Source: Thermodesulfobacteriota bacterium
Lineage (GTDB): Bacteria; Desulfobacterota; BSN033; UBA1163
Direction: 5' to 3'
Length of the DNA: 5,044 bases
Assembly: GCA_030024065.1 (NCBI GenBank)
Contig: JASEIE010000291.1
Span: 1 to 5,044, forward strand
Each line of letters begins with the position of its first letter. Position 1 is the stretch's first letter. Made by a program: the position numbers and the translations under genes. The notes under the pieces were generated by a model that made no database searches, was not told the origin of the DNA, and was given only the letters and a program-made list of their open reading frames with translations. Shown here in pieces: positions 1 through 3,977 of this stretch.

Positions 1-47
1 TTGGTGATCACGGCTCGAACCTGCCGTACCTGATAGGGTTTCGCCAT
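1..47 (-). CDS. 5' end of an unidentified minus-strand gene (runs off the left edge)
   Basis: Only the first 15 codons are inside the window, reading MAKPYQVRQVRAVIT from an ATG at 47-45. Three things support a real start: a purine-rich GAGAGGG (complement of 52-58) lies 4 nt upstream of the ATG, an extended -10 box TGGTATAAT sits on the same strand at 95-87, and the leader between them is short (about 33 nt). The stretch is more GC-rich than the spacer next to it, as expected for coding DNA. Fifteen residues are too few to name a family. A small basic N-terminus beside TA modules would fit another TA or DNA/RNA-binding protein, but that is a guess. Confidence 0.5.
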   Translation of the reverse strand, partial: MAKPYQVRQVRAVIT

Positions 48-86
48 ATGGCCCTCTCGCTGAAACGGGATTTTTCTATTAACATC

Positions 87-95
87 ATTATACCA
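87..95 (-). promoter_or_regulatory. Extended -10 promoter for the leftward partial gene
   Basis: The complement of this stretch reads TGGTATAAT, a perfect TGn extended -10 joined to a consensus TATAAT. No good -35 is present at the expected distance (around 110-116 the complement reads only TTTTCA-like sequence), which is typical of extended -10 promoters. Transcription would start near 80 and run left into the RBS at 58-52. It is back-to-back with the plus-strand promoter at 184. Confidence 0.5.
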
Positions 96-183
96 AATCA
101 ATGGGAAAAGTGAAAAATACAAATGAATGAGTTAATGAAGGAATGAGTATTATATCCTTCCTCTTTTCTGGGGCGGTGTAATA

Positions 184-192
184 TGGTATAAT
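184..192 (+). promoter_or_regulatory. Extended -10 promoter of the RelE-type TA operon
   Basis: The site reads TGGTATAAT, identical to the divergent box at 95-87, with a poor -35 (TTTCTG around 164-169). The predicted start is near 199, giving a leader of about 24 nt before the ATG at 223 with TAGGAGG at 207-213. Two GAATGAGT direct repeats lie just upstream (125-132 and 141-148) and could bind a regulator, but they sit in low-complexity sequence and nothing more supports that. Confidence 0.55.
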
Positions 193-222
193 AATTATAA
201 ATATAGTAGGAGGTGGTAATGG

Positions 223-432
223 ATGTTAGAGATACATAAAAAGATAGTTCTTGACGAGGACGAGAGGCCTTTTGCGGTTCAAATTCCTATCAAGGAATTT
301 GAACGATTGGAAGAGGTGATTGAGAATTATGGATTGGCAAAGTTGATGGATGAGGTGAGAGAAGAGGAAAGGCTTTCGATAGAAGAAGCTAAAACATATT
401 ATAAATCATTAAAGGCCGATGTGGAAGGTTGA
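223..432 (+). CDS. Small type II antitoxin (Phd/RelB-like)
   Basis: A 69-residue acidic protein that is the presumed antitoxin of the RelE-family toxin overlapping its 3' end. The N-terminal half (about residues 5-35, IVLDEDERPFAVQIPIKEF then a Glu-rich helix) resembles the short strand-helix fold of Phd/RelB-like antitoxins, which dimerise and bind their own promoter. The C-terminal part (about 42-66, many Glu and Lys, ending in a Tyr-Tyr pair) is a charged helix suited to wrapping the toxin. The start is fixed by a strong GGAGG at 209-213, 9 nt before ATG 223; the nearby ATG at 219 opens a frame that stops after six codons. It is likely autoregulated with its toxin from the promoter at 184. 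The exact antitoxin family is uncertain, and the assignment rests largely on position and size. Confidence 0.8.
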   Translation: MLEIHKKIVLDEDERPFAVQIPIKEFERLEEVIENYGLAKLMDEVREEERLSIEEAKTYYKSLKADVEG

Positions 433-691
433 ATATACCAAGCGGTTTTTAAAAGAGCTTTACGAATTGCCAAAAGAAATACGATCTCAAACCGAAGGTA
501 TCGTGTTCGGAGAATTACAGACTGCGAACCCTTTTTCATTGGGGTATCTTGAGCGCATGACTGGTTACCCTGGTAAATACAAAATCCGGATCGGAAGTTA
601 CAGAATCGGGATCACGATAGATAAACAGAAGGGTCTAATAATCTGCCAGCGTATCGCCCATCGTAAAGATATATACAGAATATTCCCGTAA
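419..691 (+). CDS. relE: RelE/ParE-family toxin, probable mRNA interferase
   Basis: A 90-residue basic protein of normal length for the RelE family. It starts with a strand and helical region (MWKVEYTKRFLKEL, then LPKEIRSQ). It then carries the hallmark core: LTGYPGKYKIR-like sequence at about 46-57, RIGSYRIG at 57-64 and the terminal RIAHRKDIYRIFP at 78-90. Family knowledge places RNA contact and catalysis in Arg57, Arg62, His81, Arg82, Lys83 and Tyr86; all are present, so the enzyme looks active. RelE-type toxins bind the ribosomal A site and cleave mRNA, stopping translation. The gene overlaps the antitoxin by 14 nt (ATG at 419, antitoxin stop at 430-432), implying co-transcription and coupled translation. 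The alternative, a ParE-type gyrase poison, is less likely given the HRKxxY ending. Confidence 0.9.
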   Translation: MWKVEYTKRFLKELYELPKEIRSQTEGIVFGELQTANPFSLGYLERMTGYPGKYKIRIGSYRIGITIDKQKGLIICQRIAHRKDIYRIFP

Positions 692-710
692 GATATGAAT
701 AATACCAGAG

Positions 711-766
711 GTGTCCGGATTGCTCCGGAATGGGTGGCCGATTTGCGTCGGAATACGCAAAAAGGC
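711..766. repeat. Two tandem related hairpin units (possible IS-end relic)
   Basis: Two imperfect copies of a 22-24 bp unit follow each other: GGTGTCCGG...TCCGGAAT (about 710-730) and GGTGGCCG...CGGAATAC (733-756). The first holds a perfect hairpin, TCCGGA at 714-719 and 724-729. The second holds TTTGCGT at 742-748 against ACGCAAA at 755-761. The core TTTGCGTCGGAATACGC recurs exactly at 3165-3181. The units fill the gap between the converging relE and vapC genes. No T-tract follows either hairpin, so they are not convincing intrinsic terminators. Short tandem units of this kind occur at the ends of IS21-like elements, but no transposase is present, so that origin is only a suggestion. Confidence 0.5.
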
Positions 767-780
767 TATTTCCCAGGCCT

Positions 781-1215
781 TTAAGGTGAAATAATATGCT
801 TTACCCCTTCAGGCCATATACGTTTAAAATCATAGACATTGAAAGTTAAAAGGTGATCCACCTTTGATTTCTGAGCCGCTTTCGCTATGAGAGCATCATA
901 AATAACGCCTCCTGACAGCCCCAGATCGGCCATCTGTTTAATCACAGAGATATAATCTGAAGAAGAAAGGGATACCGTCTTTGAGATAGTCTCAATGTTA
1001 ATGTAGATAAGCTGACGAGCCATCCCGGGTGTAATTTTAGGACTTATGGGTAAGGTTGTTAAAACAGCATAAAGTTCAGCTAACGTATGACTCGCAATAA
1101 GGATTTCCAATGCTTTGGATTTAGCCCGCTTGAGCCATGGGAAAGCACGAGAATGCATAGGGTGTGGTTCAATCATCGCGGCAATAATAACAGAAGTATC
1201 AAATAGTATTTTCAT
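781..1215 (-). CDS. vapC: VapC-family toxin, PIN-domain ribonuclease
   Basis: A 144-residue single PIN domain. The acidic active site that holds Mg2+ or Mn2+ is visible: Asp6 in the N-terminal ILFDTSV, Glu47 in TLAEL, Asp107 in GGVIYDALIA, and a final FNVYDF with Asn126 and Asp129 near the C-terminus. All expected positions are filled, so the RNase is probably active. VapC toxins cut tRNA or ribosomal RNA at specific sites, and their target cannot be predicted from sequence. The ATG overlaps the stop of the upstream vapB by 4 nt (ATGA, 1212-1215). No good RBS precedes it, so it is most likely translated by coupling to the antitoxin. It converges on the relE operon across an 89-bp spacer. Confidence 0.93.
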   Translation of the reverse strand: MKILFDTSVIIAAMIEPHPMHSRAFPWLKRAKSKALEILIASHTLAELYAVLTTLPISPKITPGMARQLIYINIETISKTVSLSSSDYISVIKQMADLGLSGGVIYDALIAKAAQKSKVDHLLTFNVYDFKRIWPEGVKHIISP

Positions 1216-1475
1216 TTTTTTCTTGGGAGGGCATTTTTCCTAATTTGTTCCTCCCGCTGGACTCGAATCGCCTCTATCATATTCCCCGCTGCAGTGCCTG
1301 AGAAAACAAGAACCCCTTCTTTATTATGCAAAGGAGATTCTTCTCTTAAGGGTTTTAGCATAACCTCATCCTCTAATCTCTCGATTTGCAATACTTCTCC
1401 GGATTTCAAACCAAGATGATCACGAATATTTTTCGGTATTACAACTCTGCCAAATTTATCTAATGTTGTCTCCAT
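1212..1475 (-). CDS. vapB: VapB-family antitoxin with AbrB-type DNA-binding domain
   Basis: An 87-residue antitoxin to the adjacent VapC. Residues 1-45 form a SpoVT/AbrB (MazE-like) swapped-hairpin domain: METTLDKFGRVVIPKNIRDH, then LGLKSGEVLQIE and a second strand pair. The C-terminal half contains EGVLVFSGTAAGN (about 53-65) followed by a basic helix (IEAIRVQREEQIRK), the usual VapC-binding tail that inserts into the PIN active-site groove. The start is secured by GGAGG (complement of 1482-1486) 6 nt upstream. The dimer presumably represses its own promoter through the palindrome at 1491-1521; the VapBC complex usually binds more tightly than VapB alone. Confidence 0.92.
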   Translation of the reverse strand: METTLDKFGRVVIPKNIRDHLGLKSGEVLQIERLEDEVMLKPLREESPLHNKEGVLVFSGTAAGNMIEAIRVQREEQIRKNALPRKK

Positions 1476-1490
1476 AAATCACCTCCATCC

Positions 1491-1521
1491 ATTTGCCATA
1501 ATAAAATGCCAAATGGCAAAT
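1491..1521. promoter_or_regulatory. Palindromic operator overlapping the vapBC promoter
   Basis: ATTTGCCA at 1491-1498 and TGGCAAAT at 1514-1521 form a perfect 8-bp inverted repeat with centres 23 bp apart, about two helical turns. A third half-site creates a second palindrome, TGCCAAATGGCA at 1507-1518. The sites cover the -10 box and the -10/-35 spacer, so binding would block RNA polymerase. This is where AbrB-type antitoxin/toxin complexes act in autoregulation; binding by this VapB is inferred from position. Confidence 0.7.
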
Positions 1522-1526
1522 GTCAA
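1498..1526 (-). promoter_or_regulatory. Sigma70 promoter of vapBC
   Basis: On the minus strand a perfect -35 TTGACA (1526-1521) is followed after 17 nt by TATTAT (1503-1498), a 5-of-6 match to the -10 consensus. The RBS lies about 12-16 nt further down and the ATG at 1475. The 17-nt spacer is itself made of the operator palindrome. Confidence 0.8.
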
Positions 1527-1599
1527 TACCACTGAAGTGATGTCGTGGGACAGTGATCCAGTTAGGAGATTTAAGTTAAAAAGTTAATGAGACATGGAA

Positions 1600-1633
1600 A
1601 TTATGAATTATGAGTTTTGAGTTATGAATTTTT
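1600..1633. repeat. AT-rich dispersed repeat, copy 1
   Basis: A stretch built from variants of TTATGAATT and GAGTTTTGAG, with TTATGAATT at both 1601-1609 and 1622-1630. Related sequence recurs at 2841-2902 and 4951-5010, always between genes. No coding or terminator signal is visible in it. Confidence 0.55.
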
Positions 1634-1649
1634 GAGGATAATAAATCCC

Positions 1650-1749
1650 AAAAACCCAATAACCCAACGAACTCAACAGACTCAATAAACCCCAAAGACT
1701 CAATAAACCCCAAAGACCCAAAAGACCCCAAAAACCCCATAGACCCAAT
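1650..1749. repeat. Degenerate 18-bp tandem repeat (minisatellite)
   Basis: Two exact, adjacent copies of agactcaataaaccccaa occupy 1678-1695 and 1696-1713, followed by a 15/18 match at 1714-1731. Looser AACCCA/GACCCAA units lie on both sides. Each unit looks like two 9-bp half-units (agactcaat, aaaccccaa). Because 18 is a multiple of three, the complement forms an open frame coding a repeated SLGFIE-type peptide, which is an artefact of the repeat. Together with copy 1 and the promoter it accounts for much of the gene-free stretch 1476-1870. The rest, 1750-1870, is unremarkable. Confidence 0.8.
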
Positions 1750-1870
1750 CAAACAATAAGCCCAAGTAATTAACAATAGAAAAAGACAGGAGTGTGGGTT
1801 AAGGGTCACAATTGGATTGGGTCTGATAAAATATACCAAAATGAAGAAAAGTGGGGTCGATTGAACGGAA

Positions 1871-2305
1871 CTACTTCTCCAGGGTAAGTCCGACATAGGA
1901 TCCGAATTCTCTCAGGAAGCGCCTGATGTCGGTAAGGTGTTCTTTGAGGATCCGGAAAATTTCATTTTCGTCGATGTCCCAGTAGATATGAACAAGTCGG
2001 TTTCGAAAACGAACCATCTTAATCAGCGTTTCAGTAAATTCGTGCCCGAATGCTTGATGTTCCTCCATTACTTTTATCGTGTCGGAATAATCCTCCGGTG
2101 TCCTGAATCCATTTTTGGCTATGATGTGATTGCATAGATCCACAACCCCCTCAATGGATACGATGAGGTGATATTTGGCACTTCCAATTTTATGGGGATC
2201 GGCAAGAAACAAGGATTTGTCAAGGATACCGAGTTCTTCCAGTCTCATAAGGGAAAGCATGATTTCTGACGTAATCTTTCGTATTTTGTCAGTATTATAC
2301 TGCAA
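1871..2305 (-). CDS. hepT: HepT-like toxin, HEPN-domain ribonuclease (DUF86 family)
   Basis: A 144-residue, all-helical protein of the usual HepT length. It contains the family signature R101-N-R-L-V-H106-I-Y108 (Rx4HxY) in the last third. The Arg and His are the RNase active site, and Tyr108 corresponds to the tyrosine AMPylated by MntA in the Shewanella HepT-MntA system. The region around 66-76 (GFRTPEDYSD) matches the conserved loop before the catalytic helix pair. The toxin is expected to cleave tRNA or other RNA when unmodified. Its ATG lies inside the end of the upstream mntA (11-nt overlap, 2295-2305), so the two are translated together with the antitoxin made first. All key residues are intact, which suggests an active module. 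Confidence 0.9.
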   Translation of the reverse strand: MQYNTDKIRKITSEIMLSLMRLEELGILDKSLFLADPHKIGSAKYHLIVSIEGVVDLCNHIIAKNGFRTPEDYSDTIKVMEEHQAFGHEFTETLIKMVRFRNRLVHIYWDIDENEIFRILKEHLTDIRRFLREFGSYVGLTLEK

Positions 2306-2723
2306 TCCGGAAGACCTCTTCTAAATACCTTTTGCGAAAAGGCGCGAAATCAAAATAGTATTTTATTGTGCGCTCCTGGAATTCGGCCCGCTCGTTGTCG
2401 TCATGTACAATAATCGGTATGCCTTCTTTCACCACATTGTATTGAAAAGAAAGTGGGGCGCCATTCAGCAATCTGACATCGACAGGAGCCCCCACCACTA
2501 CATTGCTCAATATGACCTCCATATTTAACTCATACTCTAACAAAGAGTCAGGTATTTTCCGCAGGTAGAGCGCAAGGTCAATATCGTTAAAAAATTCGTT
2601 GGTCAAAAATGATCCATGCAGGTAGGCAAAAAGAATCTCAGGGTGTTCCTGTAGCTTGCAAACGATAGCCTCTGCTATAGCTGCTTTATTTTCCGCCTCG
2701 AATAATTTCTTGTTTAACCTCAT
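2295..2723 (-). CDS. mntA: MntA-like antitoxin, minimal nucleotidyltransferase
   Basis: A 142-residue minimal nucleotidyltransferase (pol-beta fold), expected to AMPylate and inactivate the HepT encoded just downstream. The metal and nucleotide site is visible: LHGSF with Gly37-Ser38, then Asp47 and Asp49 in NDIDLALY, and the third acidic residue Asp82 in PVDVRLLN. The gap between GS and the first Asp is 8 residues, slightly shorter than the usual 9-10. The C-terminal helix (about 112-136, rich in Phe, Tyr and Arg) is the usual tail. The ATG at 2723 was chosen because it places the GS motif about 35 residues in, normal for the family; no clear RBS precedes it. A weak TTGTTA -35 lies about 17 nt before a TACCAT, too poor to call. 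Confidence 0.9.
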   Translation of the reverse strand: MRLNKKLFEAENKAAIAEAIVCKLQEHPEILFAYLHGSFLTNEFFNDIDLALYLRKIPDSLLEYELNMEVILSNVVVGAPVDVRLLNGAPLSFQYNVVKEGIPIIVHDDNERAEFQERTIKYYFDFAPFRKRYLEEVFRIAV

Positions 2724-2840
2724 GGAGAAATGGTAACAGCTTACCTGAAAAATAACAAGGCTTTTTTGGGGTTGAGTAATTGTAATTTCTCATGGAGTCG
2801 GACCGAGATGGAATATCGTAAGAATGGAAGGATGGAAAGA

Positions 2841-2902
2841 AGTTTAAGTTATAAGTGTTGAGTTTTGAATTAATCCAACATTTAAAACTTAGAATTCAAA
2901 AT
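2841..2902. repeat. AT-rich dispersed repeat, copy 2, with inverted arms
   Basis: The same GAGTTTTGAATT vocabulary as at 1600 and 4951. TTTTGAATT at 2863-2871 is complementary to AATTCAAAA at 2893-2901, giving a 9-bp stem around a 21-nt loop. It lies in the gene-free stretch 2724-3309. No T-tract follows, so it is not called a terminator. Confidence 0.5.
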
Positions 2903-2942
2903 TTTCCAAGAATGAGTAGACTCAATAAAGGAATTGGTAAAG

Positions 2943-3021
2943 GAATTGGGTTCAGGCTTGAGTTATTGATATTTGACTATAAGGAAGCCAGGAAGCCAGG
3001 AGAAGCAGATGCTCCTGCAGA
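2943..3021 (+). repeat. ~75-bp direct repeat, copy A
   Basis: Begins GAATTGGG and contains GAAGCCAGGAAGCCAGGAGA (a doubled GAAGCCAG) and GATGCTCC.GCAGA. It matches 3074-3147 almost base for base, apart from a 5-nt gap near the left end and a handful of substitutions. A 60-codon open frame passes through it, but it has no RBS and crosses repeat sequence, so it is not taken as a gene. Confidence 0.8.
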
Positions 3022-3034
3022 CCTTCAAACCCGC

Positions 3035-3071
3035 TGACTCAATTTTTGAGTCAACTCATCGATGATGAGTT
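3035..3071. repeat. Two back-to-back perfect hairpins
   Basis: TGACTCAA / TTGAGTCA (3035-3042, 3046-3053; 3-nt loop TTT) is followed directly by AACTCATC / GATGAGTT (3053-3060, 3064-3071; 3-nt loop GAT). Both stems are perfect 8-bp inverted repeats sharing one base at the junction. They sit in the spacer between the two direct repeat copies. Neither has a GC-rich stem with a T-tract, so a terminator is unlikely; a protein-binding or recombination role is possible but unproven. Confidence 0.7.
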
Positions 3072-3073
3072 AA

Positions 3074-3147
3074 GAATTGGGGCTTGAATTATTGATATTT
3101 TACTATGAGGAAGCCAGGAAGCCAGGAGAAGGAGATGCTCCCGCAGA
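3074..3147 (+). repeat. ~75-bp direct repeat, copy B
   Basis: Second copy of the element at 2943-3021, same orientation, 131 bp further on. It keeps the doubled GAAGCCAG and the GATGCTCC.GCAGA end, with GAATTGGGG in place of GAATTGGGTTCAGG at the start. The pair with the hairpins between them fills the middle of the gene-free interval. Confidence 0.8.
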
Positions 3148-3164
3148 GAGGACACAGGGAAGGG

Positions 3165-3181
3165 TTTGCGTCGGAATACGC
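3165..3181 (+). repeat. Second copy of the 17-bp TTTGCGTCGGAATACGC element
   Basis: Identical over 17 bp to 742-758 and in the same orientation. It keeps the GCGT / ACGC stem but lacks the neighbouring TCCGGA hairpin seen at the first copy. Confidence 0.65.
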
Positions 3182-3248
3182 CTCCATTGGCTGAAAGGCT
3201 GATTTTTTAACGGGGATTAGGTACCTTGCTCCAAACGAATTAGGAAAC

Positions 3249-3276
3249 TTGACAAAATCGTTAAAGATGGTAGAAT
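3249..3276 (+). promoter_or_regulatory. Promoter of the AbrB antitoxin operon
   Basis: Perfect -35 TTGACA (3249-3254), a 16-nt spacer and TAGAAT (3271-3276, 5 of 6), preceded by TGG, so also an extended -10. Transcription would start near 3283, giving a leader of about 27 nt with GGAGG at 3300-3304. One of the strongest promoter matches in the window. No clear palindromic operator was found beside it. Confidence 0.75.
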
Positions 3277-3309
3277 TCTTTACAGCAAAGGAAAAAAGCG
3301 GAGGAAGAA

Positions 3310-3591
3310 ATGCAGATCACCAGGATTAGTCCAAAACATCAAATTACTATTCCTAAAGAAGCCTTCGAGAAGCTTCATTTAGAGGTCGGTGATTTTTTAG
3401 AGGTAGATGTGGCAGAAGAAGGGCTTCTCCTTATCCCTAAGAAACTCATTTCCAAAGATCAAGGTTGGTTTTGGACTAAAGAATGGCAAGAAAAAGAGAA
3501 AGAAGCCAATGAAGCGATTGCCAAAGGAGAGGTTTCTGGCCCTTTTAAGAAAGGTGTTGAATTAATTCGGCATCTTAGAAAACAAAAATGA
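3310..3591 (+). CDS. AbrB/MazE-family antitoxin of a broken TA pair
   Basis: A 93-residue protein with an N-terminal SpoVT/AbrB DNA-binding domain (residues 1-46: ITRISPKHQITIPKEAFEKL, then VGDFLEVDV and LLLIPKKL). Its C-terminal tail has the pattern DQGWFWTKEWQ (50-60), an acidic helix and GPFKKGVELIRHL (77-89). This tail type is found in AbrB-fold antitoxins paired with RelE-like toxins, and a matching toxin start follows immediately with an ATGA overlap (3588-3591). The RBS GGAGG at 3300-3304 is 5 nt from ATG and fixes the start. The antitoxin is intact and has a strong promoter although its toxin is truncated, so it is now an orphan. It could still repress its own promoter or neutralise a related toxin elsewhere. 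Confidence 0.88.
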   Translation: MQITRISPKHQITIPKEAFEKLHLEVGDFLEVDVAEEGLLLIPKKLISKDQGWFWTKEWQEKEKEANEAIAKGEVSGPFKKGVELIRHLRKQK

Positions 3592-3707
3592 AGATTCAAA
3601 CCACCAACCCCTTTGATGAAGATTACAAGGCTTTGCCAGAATCCATTAGAAAACGAGCCGATAAACAATTTACCCCGTTAGAAATAATGCCCCGCTGGAA
3701 TTTCTAA
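3588..3707 (+). pseudogene. Truncated RelE-family toxin (first 28 or so codons only)
   Basis: A 39-codon frame whose ATG overlaps the antitoxin stop. Residues 1-28 (MKIQTTNPFDEDYKALPESI, then RKRADKQF) match the N-terminal strand and helix of RelE-like toxins, where phrases such as FDxDxxxLPxxIxKRAxKQF are typical. The following codons (TPLEIMPRWNF, stop) come from a palindromic element beginning at 3673, not from a toxin. The rest of the usual 85-90 residues, including the catalytic strand and C-terminal helix, is missing, and the sequence after 3712 shows no continuation on this strand. It is therefore almost certainly inactive. It may still be translated as a short peptide because the RBS, promoter and coupling are intact. 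Confidence 0.75.
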
Positions 3708-3712
3708 CGGGG
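3673..3712. repeat. 40-bp palindromic element that ends the toxin frame
   Basis: Perfect 13-bp inverted arms, CCCCGTTAGAAAT (3673-3685) and ATTTCTAACGGGG (3700-3712), around a 14-nt loop that itself holds GCCCCGC. The right arm supplies the TAA that ends the truncated toxin. The downstream sequence (CTTACTTCC) is not a T-tract, so intrinsic termination is not supported. No convincing target-site duplication flanks it. A small inserted palindrome or MITE-like unit is the simplest reading. Confidence 0.7.
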
Positions 3713-3755
3713 CTTACTTCCTGTTTGAGTATTTTTATAAATTATTTAATGGATT

Positions 3756-3977
3756 TTACAGCCTGTCTTTTATCCATTTAAATGCTTCCTTTATGTCATT
3801 TAACTTTTTAAAAGTATAGGTTCTTGTGCATTTATTATAAAAGGCCTTATTCGTATCGGGGAAACGAGCTTCGAAATGAAATTCCATAACTTCCCGTAGC
3901 TTAACAAGTATTTTTTCTGGAATTTTAATCTTTGATTTATCTGCCAGGTAGGGGAGGAGGGGTGCCCATTTGCCTTT
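3756..3977 (-). pseudogene. C-terminal remnant of a HEPN-domain protein (PF05168-like)
   Basis: An open frame of 73 codons with no start codon near its 5' end (a TAA lies just upstream), in a different frame from the mntA-like gene whose 3' end it overlaps. It reads LADKSKIKIPEKILVKLREV, then FHFEARFPDTNKAFYNKC, and ends in IKEAFKWIKDRL. This is the usual C-terminal third of the HEPN family in which 'IPEExxxxLxEL...EARYPD' precedes a last helix. The catalytic Arg/His helix pair upstream is absent, so it is a relic. It differs in type from the two HepT proteins in this window. The frame's only good ATG (3887) would give a 43-residue peptide with no function suggested. The join with the MNT gene suggests a deletion fused two modules. 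Confidence 0.7.

Noticed and set aside
1..80. Possible structured RNA or tRNA/riboswitch on the minus strand (CGGC...GCCG hairpin, tRNA-like GGTTCGAGCC).
   Set aside because: The T-arm and acceptor stems do not pair as a tRNA, and no riboswitch core motif fits. A promoter, RBS and ATG reading into an open frame explain the stretch better.
714..761. Hairpins between relE and vapC as a bidirectional intrinsic terminator.
   Set aside because: Neither stem is followed by a T-tract on either strand, and the same unit recurs at 3165 in a position where no gene ends.
1576..1896. 106-codon minus-strand frame with a SLGFIE-type repeat.
   Set aside because: It is the translation of the 18-bp tandem repeat and AT-rich spacer, overlaps the end of hepT, has no RBS, and its composition is low-complexity.
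1937..2137. 66-codon plus-strand frame.
   Set aside because: Lies entirely antisense inside hepT, which carries a complete Rx4HxY motif.
2855..3037. 60-codon plus-strand frame.
   Set aside because: Begins in the AT-rich repeat and runs through direct repeat copy A; no RBS and no recognisable protein family. The second repeat copy does not preserve a matching gene.
2943..3147. CRISPR array.
   Set aside because: Only two copies of a ~75-bp repeat with a hairpin-bearing spacer; far too long and too few for CRISPR repeats, and no cas gene is present.
3459..3668. 69-codon minus-strand frame.
   Set aside because: Antisense to the AbrB antitoxin and toxin remnant, whose motifs, RBS and ATGA coupling are convincing.
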